A DNA stretch of 22,447 nucleotides from a virus (IMGVR_UViG_3300032053_000574:1-22447), one strand, 5' to 3'. Counted from the stretch's first letter, positions 1-8,239 are shown. The notes: generated from the letters alone by a model not told the origin. Program-made: numbers and translations.

Positions 1-1176
1 AATATCATCTATGCGCTGGATAGAGTGAGTAGTGTCCGGCAACCGGTCATTTGGAAATTTGGGAACCCCACGCGATCAGGTTTCGGTATCTCGCGCGAGT
101 TCTTGCAATCGGATCAGCGGGAATGGCATGTAGAGTGTGAGCATTGTGGCCATAAACAGATTCTTGACTGGTATCAACATTTTGTTGAGTCAAGCGGGGT
201 AGACAGTAAAAACTGGTGCTTGAAAGATTCTGATGGCAGACCAGTTTGTCAGATATGCCAACAGCCTTTTAACAGACTGAATGATGGACAATGGATTGCA
301 CTTAACCCCGATTCGACAACCAGTGGCTACCATATTTCACAGCTATTCGTTAGCAAGAATGGATCAAGCGAAGATATTCTTGACCTCTTTGCTAAGTTTC
401 AATCGGCACAAAACAGTCCCACAGCATTGCAGAATTTTCATAACAACTATCTGGGGATAACGTATGAGCATTCCGATTTCAAAGTCACTGATGATGTATT
501 AAATAGGTGTCATTATCAGGGTGATATCCAATTTGATCCTAAGTTATATCGCACTATTATGGGTGTGGATCAGGGCAAGACTTTCACTTGCGTAATTTCG
601 ATGGTCTGGGAGAATGAGATTATTGATGTCTACTATGCACAGGTTAAACGTTGGGTGGACGTTGTTGATTTAGAACAGAAATTCAATGTAACATCAACAG
701 TAGTTGACGCTCAGGGTGGCGGATACGCGGAAGTGCGAGACTTTATTTCTAATGCAGAGCATCGTTACGCTTGCTATTATCGTCCTAAAGATCAAATCAA
801 AACCCCACTCTATAATTTGAAACAGGCTGAACAAATTGTTGAAGTGAATCGTACCGAGCTTTTGGATACTATCGTAAAACGCTTTATTGATAACCGAACG
901 CACACTCGCTCTGACTGGCAATCTGTATTAGGTGGAGAATACAAAAAACAAATGACAGCATCGTCTCGGATTATTGACGCGGGCGGCAGACCAGTATGGA
1001 CAAAAGGCGACGATCACTTTTTCCATGCGACTGCCTATTGCCATTTAGCAAAGTTAGTAAGTGGAATGAGCCACAGTGTTATCAAGCATCAGAACTGGCG
1101 GGCACAGTCTGTTAAACTTGTAGAAACCGTTGATACAGAATCAGATAAGCCTAAAAGAAATTGGCACAGTGGTTAG
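1..1176 (+). CDS. terL: Phage terminase large subunit, gpA type (5' partial)
   Basis: This is the C-terminal part of the DNA-packaging motor; the missing N-terminal part would carry the ATPase. The frame is open to the left edge, so the GTG at 25 is an internal codon and not the start. Two CxxC pairs (CEHCGH near nt 157 and CQICQQ near nt 250) form a zinc-ribbon-like element typical of the lambda gpA family. The nuclease part follows: MGVDQGK with its acidic residue near nt 560, VVDAQGGG near nt 700, and a late GDDHFFHA near nt 1010, matching the acidic and histidine positions expected of the RNase H-like headful or cos nuclease. It cuts concatemeric DNA and drives it into the prohead. It stands first in the head operon, 52 bases before the portal, as is usual. 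The family call is firm; whether packaging is cos or pac cannot be told. Confidence 0.9.
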   Translation, partial: NIIYALDRVSSVRQPVIWKFGNPTRSGFGISREFLQSDQREWHVECEHCGHKQILDWYQHFVESSGVDSKNWCLKDSDGRPVCQICQQPFNRLNDGQWIALNPDSTTSGYHISQLFVSKNGSSEDILDLFAKFQSAQNSPTALQNFHNNYLGITYEHSDFKVTDDVLNRCHYQGDIQFDPKLYRTIMGVDQGKTFTCVISMVWENEIIDVYYAQVKRWVDVVDLEQKFNVTSTVVDAQGGGYAEVRDFISNAEHRYACYYRPKDQIKTPLYNLKQAEQIVEVNRTELLDTIVKRFIDNRTHTRSDWQSVLGGEYKKQMTASSRIIDAGGRPVWTKGDDHFFHATAYCHLAKLVSGMSHSVIKHQNWRAQSVKLVETVDTESDKPKRNWHSG

Positions 1177-1228
1177 GGTGAAACAAAACCCCAACAGTTA
1201 GCGTCTATACTATTGGATGGGAGAATAA

Positions 1229-2956
1229 ATGAAACTTACAACTTGGATAAATGATCTCTGGCATTTGGTGACGTTGCGAGATCGTGCCGCGACTGCTGAT
1301 ATCAGTAGATTTGCAGCCGGTAAAGAGTGGGTTGCGCGTTCATCGGGCGTACATGGTGACTTTGAAGCATCATCTGTTAATGCCAATGCCTATATCGCTA
1401 CCAGAGCAATCTCTGATGCAATCATAAGTTTACCCGTCTCAATTGTCGAAATTGAATCAGATGCCGGTAAAGAGCGAATCGTACCCGCATCAGACCACCC
1501 CGCTAATGAACTTTTTCGCAATCCTAATTCAGAGCATTCATGGAGCGATGTTGTTTCATTTATCGTGAAATCTTATTTGAATGACGGCAATGCGATTTTG
1601 ACAATGGAGCGACTTACCGGCCCCAATCAATTTTTGGAAATCTGGCCACGTGATCCTCGCAATGTAGAAATCAGTCCAGTCAATCGTTCTTATCGTTTTG
1701 GGGGTTATACCGGCAACCAGATTATTTATCCCCGTGAAAAAGTTCTCCATATTCGAGACATGAATATCTTGAACCCGTTCTGGGGAATTGGACGTGTGGC
1801 AACAGTGCGGGAAGAAATTCTTATGGATTATTTTATCAATGTATTTAATCGGAATTTCTTTAAGCATGGCGCGGTTTTGAATTTGATGTTTACCCCTGAC
1901 AATAATCTCACTGACGATCAACATCAGCAGGTTCTTGATGCAATGGCTGCCGACATTGGCGGTGCGGAGAACGCTTTCAAGATTTTTGTCAATAAGTATG
2001 CCGGTAAATTTGAATCTCAAAAAATGAATCATACCGATATTGCTTTTCAGGATTTGTTAAAAACAAACCGCGAAAAGATTTTTGGTGTCTTCGGTCTGCC
2101 GCCGTTTCGTGGTGGTGTTATGGAGTATGCAAACTACGCTAACGCCCTTGCTCAAGACTTAGACTTCTGGAATAATACAATTCAACCGATTCTAACAGTC
2201 ATTACCAGTGCCTTCAATAAACAAATCTTGTGGCCTGTCTATGGTCAAGATATCCGAATGAATTTTGACTTGGGCGTTGTTCCGGCTATACAGGGTGACC
2301 CGACACAGAAAGTCCAGCGATTAGTGATGCTGAAAGAAGCGGGTGTAGTAGATGGTGAGTATGTGCGTAAGGAACTCAATATCAGTGAGGATGCCGCGCC
2401 AACAGGAGACGAACCAACATCGGTTAAGCCTACCCCCGCTGCCGATCAAGAAAAAGTTGCCAATGCTATCTACCAGCAATTCAAATTACAGCATAAGCAC
2501 CTGTTAGCAAATTTGCGAACAGTCACTGATAATGGCAAGTGTATGGGTGTCTTATGTGATCCTGCCAGTCAACTTGATAGAATGTTACCACCGTTGTCTA
2601 CAATTAGAGACGTGAAAGCTGGGATTATTCCTCTGGTACATGATATTGCAATGCTGCAAGTGGTCTCTAATATCAGAGCTTCTGAGTTAGATATTAGTGC
2701 TCTCAATACTTTGTTGAGTTTACGACTTGAAAGTTTGCATAATCAGACTTATGACCTGCTGCGAACAACGCTTACAGAAGCCGATCAGCGCAAATGGTCT
2801 TTAACGCAATTGGAAAAAGCCATTAAGTCACAGTTCACTTTTAGCCGTGCAAAATCACAGGCGGAAATCTTCGTTACTGAAATTGCCACACAGGTTAAAC
2901 GACAGATTGACAAATTCGATTTTGATTCTTTGATAAATAACAGGAAGGAAAATTAA
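1229..2956 (+). CDS. HK97-type portal protein with long C-terminal extension
   Basis: The portal is the dodecameric ring at one capsid vertex through which DNA passes. The N-terminal two thirds fit the HK97/SPP1-like portal family: an early ISDAIISLPVSIVE segment, and the characteristic FGVFGLPP helix-turn near residues 285-292 followed by NYANA. A GGGAG-type ribosome site lies just upstream of the ATG. At 575 aa it is well above the roughly 400 aa usual for HK97 portals. After a Pro-Thr-rich joint near residues 390-410 come about 160 mostly helical residues. Their end, SQAEIFVTEIATQ, recalls the IARTE stretch of Mu gpF-like minor head proteins, but the likeness is weak. The gene ends 2 bases before the capsid gene, which implies coupled translation. 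The portal call is secure; the nature of the extension is inference. Confidence 0.9.
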   Translation: MKLTTWINDLWHLVTLRDRAATADISRFAAGKEWVARSSGVHGDFEASSVNANAYIATRAISDAIISLPVSIVEIESDAGKERIVPASDHPANELFRNPNSEHSWSDVVSFIVKSYLNDGNAILTMERLTGPNQFLEIWPRDPRNVEISPVNRSYRFGGYTGNQIIYPREKVLHIRDMNILNPFWGIGRVATVREEILMDYFINVFNRNFFKHGAVLNLMFTPDNNLTDDQHQQVLDAMAADIGGAENAFKIFVNKYAGKFESQKMNHTDIAFQDLLKTNREKIFGVFGLPPFRGGVMEYANYANALAQDLDFWNNTIQPILTVITSAFNKQILWPVYGQDIRMNFDLGVVPAIQGDPTQKVQRLVMLKEAGVVDGEYVRKELNISEDAAPTGDEPTSVKPTPAADQEKVANAIYQQFKLQHKHLLANLRTVTDNGKCMGVLCDPASQLDRMLPPLSTIRDVKAGIIPLVHDIAMLQVVSNIRASELDISALNTLLSLRLESLHNQTYDLLRTTLTEADQRKWSLTQLEKAIKSQFTFSRAKSQAEIFVTEIATQVKRQIDKFDFDSLINNRKEN

Positions 2957-2958
2957 TA

Positions 2959-5319
2959 ATGCCGTGGGAAGAAACCCCAACTGAAATTCGACACCGATTG
3001 CGCGATCCAAATGACTTTCGCGCCGATACGTTTCGCTATAAAGAGATTCAAGGCGGGGCAAAGGCCATCAACTTGGTTCTTGGCAAACTCAAGCCGGAGA
3101 ATGTGCCTAAAGACGGCGATGCTAATGCAATGGTATCACAGTCAGCCCGTTTCAAAAAGAAAACGCCTGACAATCCCGATGGTTGGGTTATGTCTGAATG
3201 CAAAGTCTGGATGGAATCACATAAAGATTTGAGTGATAATTCTGATACGCAGTTGCTGCAATTGCCGATTGATTTGACACTGCGATTATCATCTATTGAT
3301 AGCCAGTTTGCTTTAGCCCCTAAAACAAGTGCAACAGGTGATATTCTGGTTGAAGGCTGGTTTGTTACGGAAAAGCCGATTCTTAAACACATCGGGTATC
3401 CACCAATGGATTTGATAGTCAGAGCTTCTGCCTTCAAACAACCTGATTCAATGTCACGATTTAATGGACGTATTCTTGCGTTTCACGATGATGACAGCGG
3501 CCCAATTGGCGAAGTAACTGGAATGAGTATTCAAGAGGGTAGAGGCATCTGGGGGCAGGTAAAATTATGGCAAGAAAACGCTCCACTTTTCAAACGCGCA
3601 ATTCTTAGTAAAACACTCAATGCTTTTTCAATTGGGTTCACAATTACAAAATATGAGGTAGACGAAGACAAACAAACTCTTACAACGACAAGTGCTCAAC
3701 TAAATGAGGTATCGGTCGTCAACATTGGGGCAGACCCCAACGCACTTTTTGATATCAAAAATTCATTGAAGTTTATTAACCCTATAGAAGTAAGGAGCAC
3801 ACAATTGTCGGATAAGAAGCCCGTCGATATTGATGCTTTTATGACCGAGCACGTTGAGCTTGGCGCAAAGGTCACAGACCTAACCAGTATGCTGAATGCA
3901 ATTAAAGAAACTCAATTGCAGTTTAGCAAGAATCACATTACCAAAGCGGAATTGGCTGAACGCCTTGAGTCGCTTGGTACGTCTTTAAGCACTTTGAAAA
4001 CTGAAATGGAGATTGCTAAGAATCAGCGCGTTGTTGATTCACAGAAATTGGCATTTACTGATTTTCGTGGAATGCTCAAGATTCCTTGGCTGACTGACGA
4101 AAACGGCAACAAGGTTTCTGCTATTGAACAGGCCGCGCATTGTCTTTTCCAGCTGCCGGTTGACTATACACAAATGGTTGATGGCTACAAGCTGAAGAAT
4201 TTGCGCGATCTGCATGATGCGGTTTTGATTTCAGACGCGATGCTGCGCTATAAAGGCCGTGACCGCCATGATATTCGCAATCTTTCACTTTTCAAACAGC
4301 TTGTTGAAGCGACTAAGGAGTTTGATCCTAATGTTGCTCTGGCAATGGCGGGCGGCAATGTTGGTTATGGCGCGGAGTGGCTGCCGGAAGAAATGTCAGC
4401 AGAGTTTTCTGAGATTCTGCGTGTTCAGCCAATGCTGGCCTCCAAGTTCATCACTTGGCTTATGCCGCGTGGCGGAAGTGCCAAGTACCCGTTTCAGAAT
4501 GGCCGTGCGGTTGTCTATAAGGGCGGTGAGGCTCTTGTTGATAATGCTGAGGAAGCCCGCAAGACCAACATTGCGACCGGCGTTAAGACTTTCACACCGG
4601 AATTGTTTATTGGTGCGCTGGTAGCCTCTGAGGAGCTTACCGAAGACACCATTCTCGATATGGTTGCCTTTGTTCGTAAGGAACTTGCAGTTGCCCAGCT
4701 TGAGGGTCTTGAGACTGCCCTTATTAATGGTGACGATTCAGCTACGCACTTTGACAATGCTAATGGTACGACTTCTTATCAGTCGTATCAGGTTGAGACG
4801 GCATTTAAGGGTTTGCGCAAACTTGCAATCTCTAATACTGTTCAGGCCGCCGATACGGTCAATGGACTTGTCTTGTCAGATTTTGTTGCTGTCAAACAGA
4901 AAATGGCTACTGCCGGTCTTGTCCCTGCTGATTGTATTTATGTCACAGGTATTAAGGGCAAGGCCGCTGTTCAGGCCGCTTTGTTTGCTGAAGACGCTCT
5001 TGGTGTTCTTGCATTCATGTTGTCCGGCACTGTTCCTAACATTGATGGTTCGGAAGTCTATATTTCTGGTGGATACAATGAGGCTTTGTATTCTACTGGT
5101 ATCGCTGAATCAACCAATACCAAATATACGTCAATGGTATGCGCTCATAAGCCGTCGTTTAGAATTGGTCAAAGACGCGGCGTTACGTTGGAATTCAATA
5201 AGAATATTCTGACGCAGCAACAGCAGTTCGTTTGTACTGCCCGTTATGACTTTGGTAAAGTCTGTGCTGATGCCATTGTTCCGACAGCGGCTGTTATTCA
5301 GATGAAGCATACTGCCTAA
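2959..5319 (+). CDS. Prohead protease / scaffold / major capsid protein fusion
   Basis: One 786-aa protein carries the whole capsid-building set. Residues 1-110 are an N-terminal extension I do not recognise. Residues about 110-265 are a U35-type (HK97 gp4-like) protease with its expected triad visible as H176 in AFHDDD, S224 in AFSIGF and E250 in LNEVSVV. Residues about 290-360 are helical and coiled-coil-like, in the place of a scaffold or delta domain. From about 360 the HK97-fold capsid protein follows, including GYGAEWLPEE and the late KPSFRIGQRRG stretch. The protease should cut in cis or trans to free the mature capsid subunit; the cleavage point cannot be placed by eye. A strong AGGAAGGA lies 9 bases before the ATG. 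Fused protease-capsid proteins are known in other phages, so this is unusual but not unique. Codon choice in the capsid part appears more uniform, as in highly expressed genes. Confidence 0.9.
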   Translation: MPWEETPTEIRHRLRDPNDFRADTFRYKEIQGGAKAINLVLGKLKPENVPKDGDANAMVSQSARFKKKTPDNPDGWVMSECKVWMESHKDLSDNSDTQLLQLPIDLTLRLSSIDSQFALAPKTSATGDILVEGWFVTEKPILKHIGYPPMDLIVRASAFKQPDSMSRFNGRILAFHDDDSGPIGEVTGMSIQEGRGIWGQVKLWQENAPLFKRAILSKTLNAFSIGFTITKYEVDEDKQTLTTTSAQLNEVSVVNIGADPNALFDIKNSLKFINPIEVRSTQLSDKKPVDIDAFMTEHVELGAKVTDLTSMLNAIKETQLQFSKNHITKAELAERLESLGTSLSTLKTEMEIAKNQRVVDSQKLAFTDFRGMLKIPWLTDENGNKVSAIEQAAHCLFQLPVDYTQMVDGYKLKNLRDLHDAVLISDAMLRYKGRDRHDIRNLSLFKQLVEATKEFDPNVALAMAGGNVGYGAEWLPEEMSAEFSEILRVQPMLASKFITWLMPRGGSAKYPFQNGRAVVYKGGEALVDNAEEARKTNIATGVKTFTPELFIGALVASEELTEDTILDMVAFVRKELAVAQLEGLETALINGDDSATHFDNANGTTSYQSYQVETAFKGLRKLAISNTVQAADTVNGLVLSDFVAVKQKMATAGLVPADCIYVTGIKGKAAVQAALFAEDALGVLAFMLSGTVPNIDGSEVYISGGYNEALYSTGIAESTNTKYTSMVCAHKPSFRIGQRRGVTLEFNKNILTQQQQFVCTARYDFGKVCADAIVPTAAVIQMKHTA

Positions 5320-5334
5320 TCAAATACGGTATCG

Positions 5335-5388
5335 CGGTAGACGGTCTTCAACTTTAGTCAATGGTGCTAATGGTTTGATCGTCTACCG
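5335..5388 (+). promoter_or_regulatory. Inverted repeat in the gap after the capsid gene
   Basis: Arms 5335-5346 (cggtagacggtc) and 5377-5388 (gatcgtctaccg) can pair over 12 positions with one G-U, around a 30-nt loop. No T-run follows, so it is not a standard intrinsic terminator. It may protect or punctuate the abundant capsid mRNA, or act as an operator. Only the pairing is seen; the role is inferred. Confidence 0.45.
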
Positions 5389-5413
5389 AACGATTAAATA
5401 AGGAGAAGAAAAT

Positions 5414-6217
5414 TTGAGTGATCGTTTAGACAGAGCCGTAGATAAGGCATTGATTAAGTATGCTTTGTTGACCGGTGCTGCTGACTCTGCAACAGTCGGT
5501 ATTACTTGCACTGCCGGTGATGGTACGGCATTGGCATTAGGTGATAAAATAGTTGCCTGTGTCAATATCGCCGTTACTACAAATGCCGTAACTGATATTA
5601 CAGCAAATGCCGGTATTATTGCAGGTGGAAAACTTACTGTTCCTGATTCGACAGATGACAAAGTAGGAGTCTATTGGATGTCGCGCAATGCCGAACGACA
5701 AGTCAGTTCTCCATTTATACAAAGTGAAGTGGCAGCTGGAGCAGGTGCAAATAACAGTATAACGATTGCCGGTATCAGTCTTACCGACAAACTGATTTCA
5801 GTTATTGAGTACAATACTACAAGCGGCGCACAGACTGACAGAACTGCTGCCAGTTCAATTTATGCCGCTAATGTGATTCGCTGTACATCGTCTACCAGCG
5901 GCAATTCTGTTTACGTCTTATGGATGGATTGCTCCGGCCCACGCGGGTTTAGTTCGTTCTTGCCACGTTTTGGTATTGCGACACTTGACGCATCGCCAAG
6001 CGCATATCCGTCAACGGCGACTTTGACGGGGATTAAAGAAGGCGAAGTCATATTAAGTGCTCTTTGCCTTGATGAAACTGACTATGATATTGTTGATGAC
6101 CTAACAGCATATATCGTGGCCAGTGCAGATAACACACTAACAATCAATGAACCTTCACCGTCAATGACGGCCAGTGCAAAACTGTTGGTATTCTATCAAG
6201 GTGGAGTAGATAGGTAA
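5414..6217 (+). CDS. Putative virion decoration protein with repeated beta domains (TTG start)
   Basis: This 267-aa protein sits directly after the capsid gene, where head decoration or stabilising proteins are usual. I see three related segments, about residues 18-92, 108-180 and 190-265. Each has an alternating hydrophobic beta pattern, for example GDKIVACVNI...VGVYWM, TDKLISVIEY...VYVLWMD and EGEVILSALC...LLVFYQGG. The sequence suggests a trimmed tandem of one small beta fold. No signal peptide or membrane segment is present. The start is an uncommon TTG, supported by AGGAG 8 bases upstream and by the absence of a better start in frame. One short native EPSPS stretch occurs near residue 246, too short to count as an inserted linker. 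The role as capsid decoration is inferred from position and fold-like pattern; I do not recognise the family by name. Confidence 0.65.
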   Translation: MSDRLDRAVDKALIKYALLTGAADSATVGITCTAGDGTALALGDKIVACVNIAVTTNAVTDITANAGIIAGGKLTVPDSTDDKVGVYWMSRNAERQVSSPFIQSEVAAGAGANNSITIAGISLTDKLISVIEYNTTSGAQTDRTAASSIYAANVIRCTSSTSGNSVYVLWMDCSGPRGFSSFLPRFGIATLDASPSAYPSTATLTGIKEGEVILSALCLDETDYDIVDDLTAYIVASADNTLTINEPSPSMTASAKLLVFYQGGVDR

Positions 6218-6220
6218 TAA

Positions 6221-6287
6221 TAAGGCCAACATTGTAGAAATGATCGGCGCGGGAAAAGCAATGCCGAGTACCGCGCCTTTGGCCTTA
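6221..6287 (+). promoter_or_regulatory. Two-step inverted repeat upstream of the first beta-sandwich gene
   Basis: Outer arms taaggccaa (6221-6229) and ttggcctta (6279-6287) and inner arms ggcgcgg (6246-6252) and ccgcgcc (6271-6277) are each perfect complements. They enclose a 16-nt bulge on the left and an 18-nt apical loop. The element ends 16 bases before the ATG of the next gene, and no T-run follows. It could be a structured mRNA leader. The second copy of the shared 39-nt sequence, at 20949, lacks the left outer arm. Confidence 0.4.
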
Positions 6288-6311
6288 ACTATTGTGGTAG
6301 ACAATGTCTGA
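6240..6311 (+). CDS. Possible small leader ORF, 23 aa
   Basis: A short reading frame begins at ATG 6240 and stops at the TGA inside ATGTCTGA, the first bases of the next gene. It encodes [12 protein letters not shown], the same peptide that ends the small ORF at 20871-20990, because both contain the exact 39-nt repeat in the same frame. The 8-nt stop/start overlap matches the overlaps at 7826 and 20446, which favours translation and coupling to the next gene. Against it, the ribosome site is poor and the frame is open further upstream to 6210, so the true start is unsure. It may instead be the tail of a lost gene. Confidence 0.35.
   Translation: MIGAGKAMPSTAPLALTIVVDNV
6249..6287 (+). repeat. 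39-nt exact direct repeat, copy 1
   Basis: This stretch is identical, base for base, to 20949-20987 on the same strand. The bases on either side differ. Each copy lies just before a gene that begins with the same kind of beta-sandwich module. Confidence 0.9.
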
Positions 6312-7038
6312 AATTTTTGAGGCGTATATTGCCGCTGATTCTGATGATGTACAGATATTTCCGGTATTAGAACTTTTTGGTATAGGTGAATGCGGCTTTG
6401 GTACAATAACAGTTGAGGCAGTGCCTTCTATCCGAAGCATGGACGCATATTTCCGCTGGACAGGCTTGTCTATTCCTAAAAATATACAAATTATTTCAGC
6501 CTACGTTATTTTCAAAGCCGCTACTTATAGTGTTGGCACAACATCACCTTGCAATATTTCTATCAAAGGGGAAGCCGCAGATAATCCGATTACTTTTTCT
6601 ACATACTCCAACTGTATCAATCGCATACAAACTAATAAAACAATTACATGGGACAATCTTGAAGTCTGGACTGCTAATAGTTTTTATCAATCACCGGAAT
6701 TAAAAGAAATTATTCAAGAAATTGTTGATCGTGACGGTTGGGAATCCGGTAATGCGATAGTTTTAATTTTTGAGGATAATGGATCATCCGGAACGAAATC
6801 ACGTCGCACACCAAGAGATTATAGTGATGGTGGCGTTCTTGCACAATTACATATTGAATATGGAGAAATTCCGTCTCCGAGTCCGTCTCCGAGTCCGTCT
6901 CCGAGTCCGTCTCCGAGCCCGTCTCCGAGCCCGTCTCCGAGCCCGTCTCCGAGTCCGTCTCCGAGTCCAACAGCACATAGACGATCAGTATTCATGTATA
7001 TCATTTGGGAATTTTTCAAACGCAGAGGTAAATTGTGA
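6304..7038 (+). CDS. Beta-sandwich module protein with Pro-Ser tail
   Basis: Residues 1-188 form one copy of the recurrent module. The landmarks are [19 protein letters not shown], a [15 protein letters not shown] stretch, [31 protein letters not shown] and a closing LHIEY. The pattern resembles DNRLRE/CBM96-type carbohydrate-binding beta-sandwiches found in secreted bacterial proteins; exact family unresolved. Residues 190-222 are a (PS)n run from eight 12-bp units. The last 22 residues hold a short hydrophobic patch ([10 protein letters not shown]) and a basic end (KRRGK), too short for a standard membrane helix. Its place between capsid and connector genes suggests a head or neck decoration that binds glycans. 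The ribosome site is weak, so translation may depend on the short upstream frame that overlaps the start by 8 nt. No secretion signal is seen. Confidence 0.75.
   Translation: MSEIFEAYIAADSDDVQIFPVLELFGIGECGFGTITVEAVPSIRSMDAYFRWTGLSIPKNIQIISAYVIFKAATYSVGTTSPCNISIKGEAADNPITFSTYSNCINRIQTNKTITWDNLEVWTANSFYQSPELKEIIQEIVDRDGWESGNAIVLIFEDNGSSGTKSRRTPRDYSDGGVLAQLHIEYGEIPSPSPSPSPSPSPSPSPSPSPSPSPSPSPSPSPTAHRRSVFMYIIWEFFKRRGKL
6871..6969 (+). repeat. Pro-Ser tandem array, eight 12-bp units
   Basis: A 12-bp unit (ccgtctccgagt) repeats about eight times and encodes Pro-Ser. The units differ only by AGT or AGC, in the order T,T,T,C,C,C,T,T. This grouping suggests duplication of neighbouring units. All six frames stay open through the array. 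Confidence 0.95.
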
Positions 7039-7613
7039 TTCTAAGCCTGATAGACTATAAAATTCTTGATGATAGTCCAAGTCCAAATGCTAATGATGAA
7101 CAAATAGAAGTGGCTATTGATTCGGCTACGGCAACAATTGAGAACCTGACTGGCAGAACATTCGCAGTTTTAAGCGCGTCACCTTCGCCCTCTCCGTCAC
7201 CAGTATTCACAGAAGAAATTCTTAACGGTAAGGGCAGTCTGCGTTTGTTTACAGATAACGGGCCGATTACCGCCATTGACTCAATTGCTTATTGGGATGG
7301 TAGCGCATGGGCTGAGTATGATGCAGTTTCATATCCATATACTTTCAAAGCCAATTCTAATTGCGTCTATTTCACTTTGGGACATAGGTTCTACAAGGGT
7401 TACCAAAATATCAAGATTTCATATTCCTACGGCTATGAAACAGTTCCCCAAGATTTGGTCTATGCTTGTTATCTTTTGACGCGCCACATTCTAAATGAGG
7501 CCGAACGTTCTGGTATTCGTTCACAGGGTGACGGTGAACAACGATTTGATTATGACCACGATGTACCGGCAGAAATCAACAAGATCATCATTCGTTACAA
7601 GACAAAGTGGTAA
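7035..7613 (+). CDS. Head-tail connector, HK97 gp6 type, with Pro-Ser insertions
   Basis: The 192-aa protein fits the gp6-like adaptor that docks on the portal ring. An N-terminal helix ([21 protein letters not shown]) is followed by the family's TGR.F stretch, [14 protein letters not shown] beta strands, a PITAIDSI strand, and a C-terminal helical part ([22 protein letters not shown]). Two Pro-Ser runs interrupt it: residues 14-17 near the N-terminus and residues 49-56 exactly in the loop between [10 protein letters not shown] and VFTEE, where relatives have a short turn. Both use mixed codons. The GTG start at 7035 overlaps the previous stop (GTGA), with AGAGG upstream. The connector call rests on motif order and genome position and is good; the inserted runs would lie on an exposed loop of the neck. 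Confidence 0.8.
   Translation: MILSLIDYKILDDSPSPNANDEQIEVAIDSATATIENLTGRTFAVLSASPSPSPSPVFTEEILNGKGSLRLFTDNGPITAIDSIAYWDGSAWAEYDAVSYPYTFKANSNCVYFTLGHRFYKGYQNIKISYSYGYETVPQDLVYACYLLTRHILNEAERSGIRSQGDGEQRFDYDHDVPAEINKIIIRYKTKW
7074..7085 (+). repeat. Short Pro-Ser run in connector (SPSP)
   Basis: Four codons, residues 14-17 of the connector. It is short and could be native sequence; listed because a clear second run follows in the same protein. Confidence 0.5.
7179..7202 (+). repeat. Pro-Ser run in connector loop, mixed codons
   Basis: Eight residues SPSPSPSP are coded by tca cct tcg ccc tct ccg tca cca. No 12-bp unit is left, which suggests an old array diversified at third positions while the protein pattern was kept. 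Confidence 0.85.
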
Positions 7614-7614
7614 T

Positions 7615-7833
7615 ATGAAAAAAGTTGAATGGATAGAAACAGACCTCGATATTTTTGAAGCTGCTATTCGACATAGAGGTATTGAGTACAAAGTCTGTGT
7701 TGAATCGGATTGTGAAAAATGGATTTACACGATTGTAAATGATGATATGGATTTGCCGGTTTGTAGTGCTGGTAGTTATGATACAAAAGAGGAAGCACAA
7801 GAAACGGCACTTGAGGAAATCTACAATGTCTGA
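7615..7833 (+). CDS. Small acidic protein of unknown function, 72 aa
   Basis: The ATG at 7615 lies 1 base after the connector stop codon, so coupling to the connector is likely; the frame is open further upstream but only over the connector gene. The protein is short and acidic with an alpha-beta pattern: EWIETDLDIFEAAIRHRGIE, then strands with EYKVCVESD and EKWIYTIVND, then a terminal helix (TKEEAQETALEEIYNV). It has no signal peptide or membrane segment. I do not recognise it. It lies between the connector and a neck protein and overlaps the latter by 8 nt (ATGTCTGA), so it is probably translated, but whether it enters the virion is unknown. Confidence 0.6.
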   Translation: MKKVEWIETDLDIFEAAIRHRGIEYKVCVESDCEKWIYTIVNDDMDLPVCSAGSYDTKEEAQETALEEIYNV

Positions 7834-8239
7834 TTTTAATATGTCCGTATCCTCAAAACCTGCCGGTTTCAAATCGCTTGCACTTGCTGAAGCCTTAAAG
7901 AATTTTGGCCAACTTCCGAAGCTCATGGTAGAATTGGGGCAAGTCGTTACCGAGAACATTAAAAATAATGCTTCCGGCACAATCCTTAACATCCGTTCTG
8001 GTAGACTCTGGCATTCGTGGAATTGGAGAGTCTCTGCTATAAATAACGGTTGGCAAACTACTATTGGTTCAGATTGTGTGTACGCCCGCATTCACGAAAT
8101 GGGCGGGTACACTGGAAGAAACCATAAGACACATATTCCAGCAAGGCACTACGTTTCGCTTGCATTGATAAAGTCGCATGTCAAAATCAACCAACTATTC
8201 AAGAATTTTGTAGCAAACTTATTTAGGCAACATGGCTAA
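7826..8239 (+). CDS. Neck / tail completion protein, HK97 gp10 or gpS-like
   Basis: The 137-aa protein carries the family signature YARIHEMGGYTG followed by HIPARHYVSLAL, seen in HK97 gp10-like neck proteins and in the gpS group of virion morphogenesis proteins. An N-terminal helix (LAEALKNFGQLPKLMVELGQVV) and the GRLWHSWNWRVS strand region fit as well. Such proteins join the filled head to the tail. The start is ATG 7826, set by GAGGAAATC upstream and by the 8-nt overlap with the previous gene, not the longer open frame. It ends 8 nt inside the next gene. The call is sound at superfamily level; it does not separate gp10 from gpS. Confidence 0.75.
   Translation: MSDFNMSVSSKPAGFKSLALAEALKNFGQLPKLMVELGQVVTENIKNNASGTILNIRSGRLWHSWNWRVSAINNGWQTTIGSDCVYARIHEMGGYTGRNHKTHIPARHYVSLALIKSHVKINQLFKNFVANLFRQHG

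Noticed and set aside
1556-2032. Minus-strand frame of 158 aa inside the portal gene
   Set aside because: It is a shadow of a clear gene; no sensible domain pattern and no minus-strand neighbours.
4259-5212. Plus-strand frames of 121 and 182 aa inside the capsid gene
   Set aside because: They are out-of-frame readings of the well-supported capsid protein, with Leu/Arg-rich low-quality sequence.
6249-6287. The 39-nt repeat as an integron attC or tRNA-type attachment site
   Set aside because: No attC-type core sites or tRNA-like arms are seen and no integrase lies in the window; recombination of another kind is not excluded.
6871-6969. The 12-bp array as a CRISPR or origin iteron set
   Set aside because: There are no spacers, the units are directly abutting, and each array lies in frame inside a coding gene.
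6710-7019. Long minus-strand and alternate plus-strand frames across the 6871 array (Gly-Leu-Gly-Asp, Ser-Glu-Thr-Asp or Arg-Leu-Arg-Val repeats)
   Set aside because: The 12-bp unit has no stop in any of the six frames, so these are by-products of the Pro-Ser array and have no ribosome site or family pattern.
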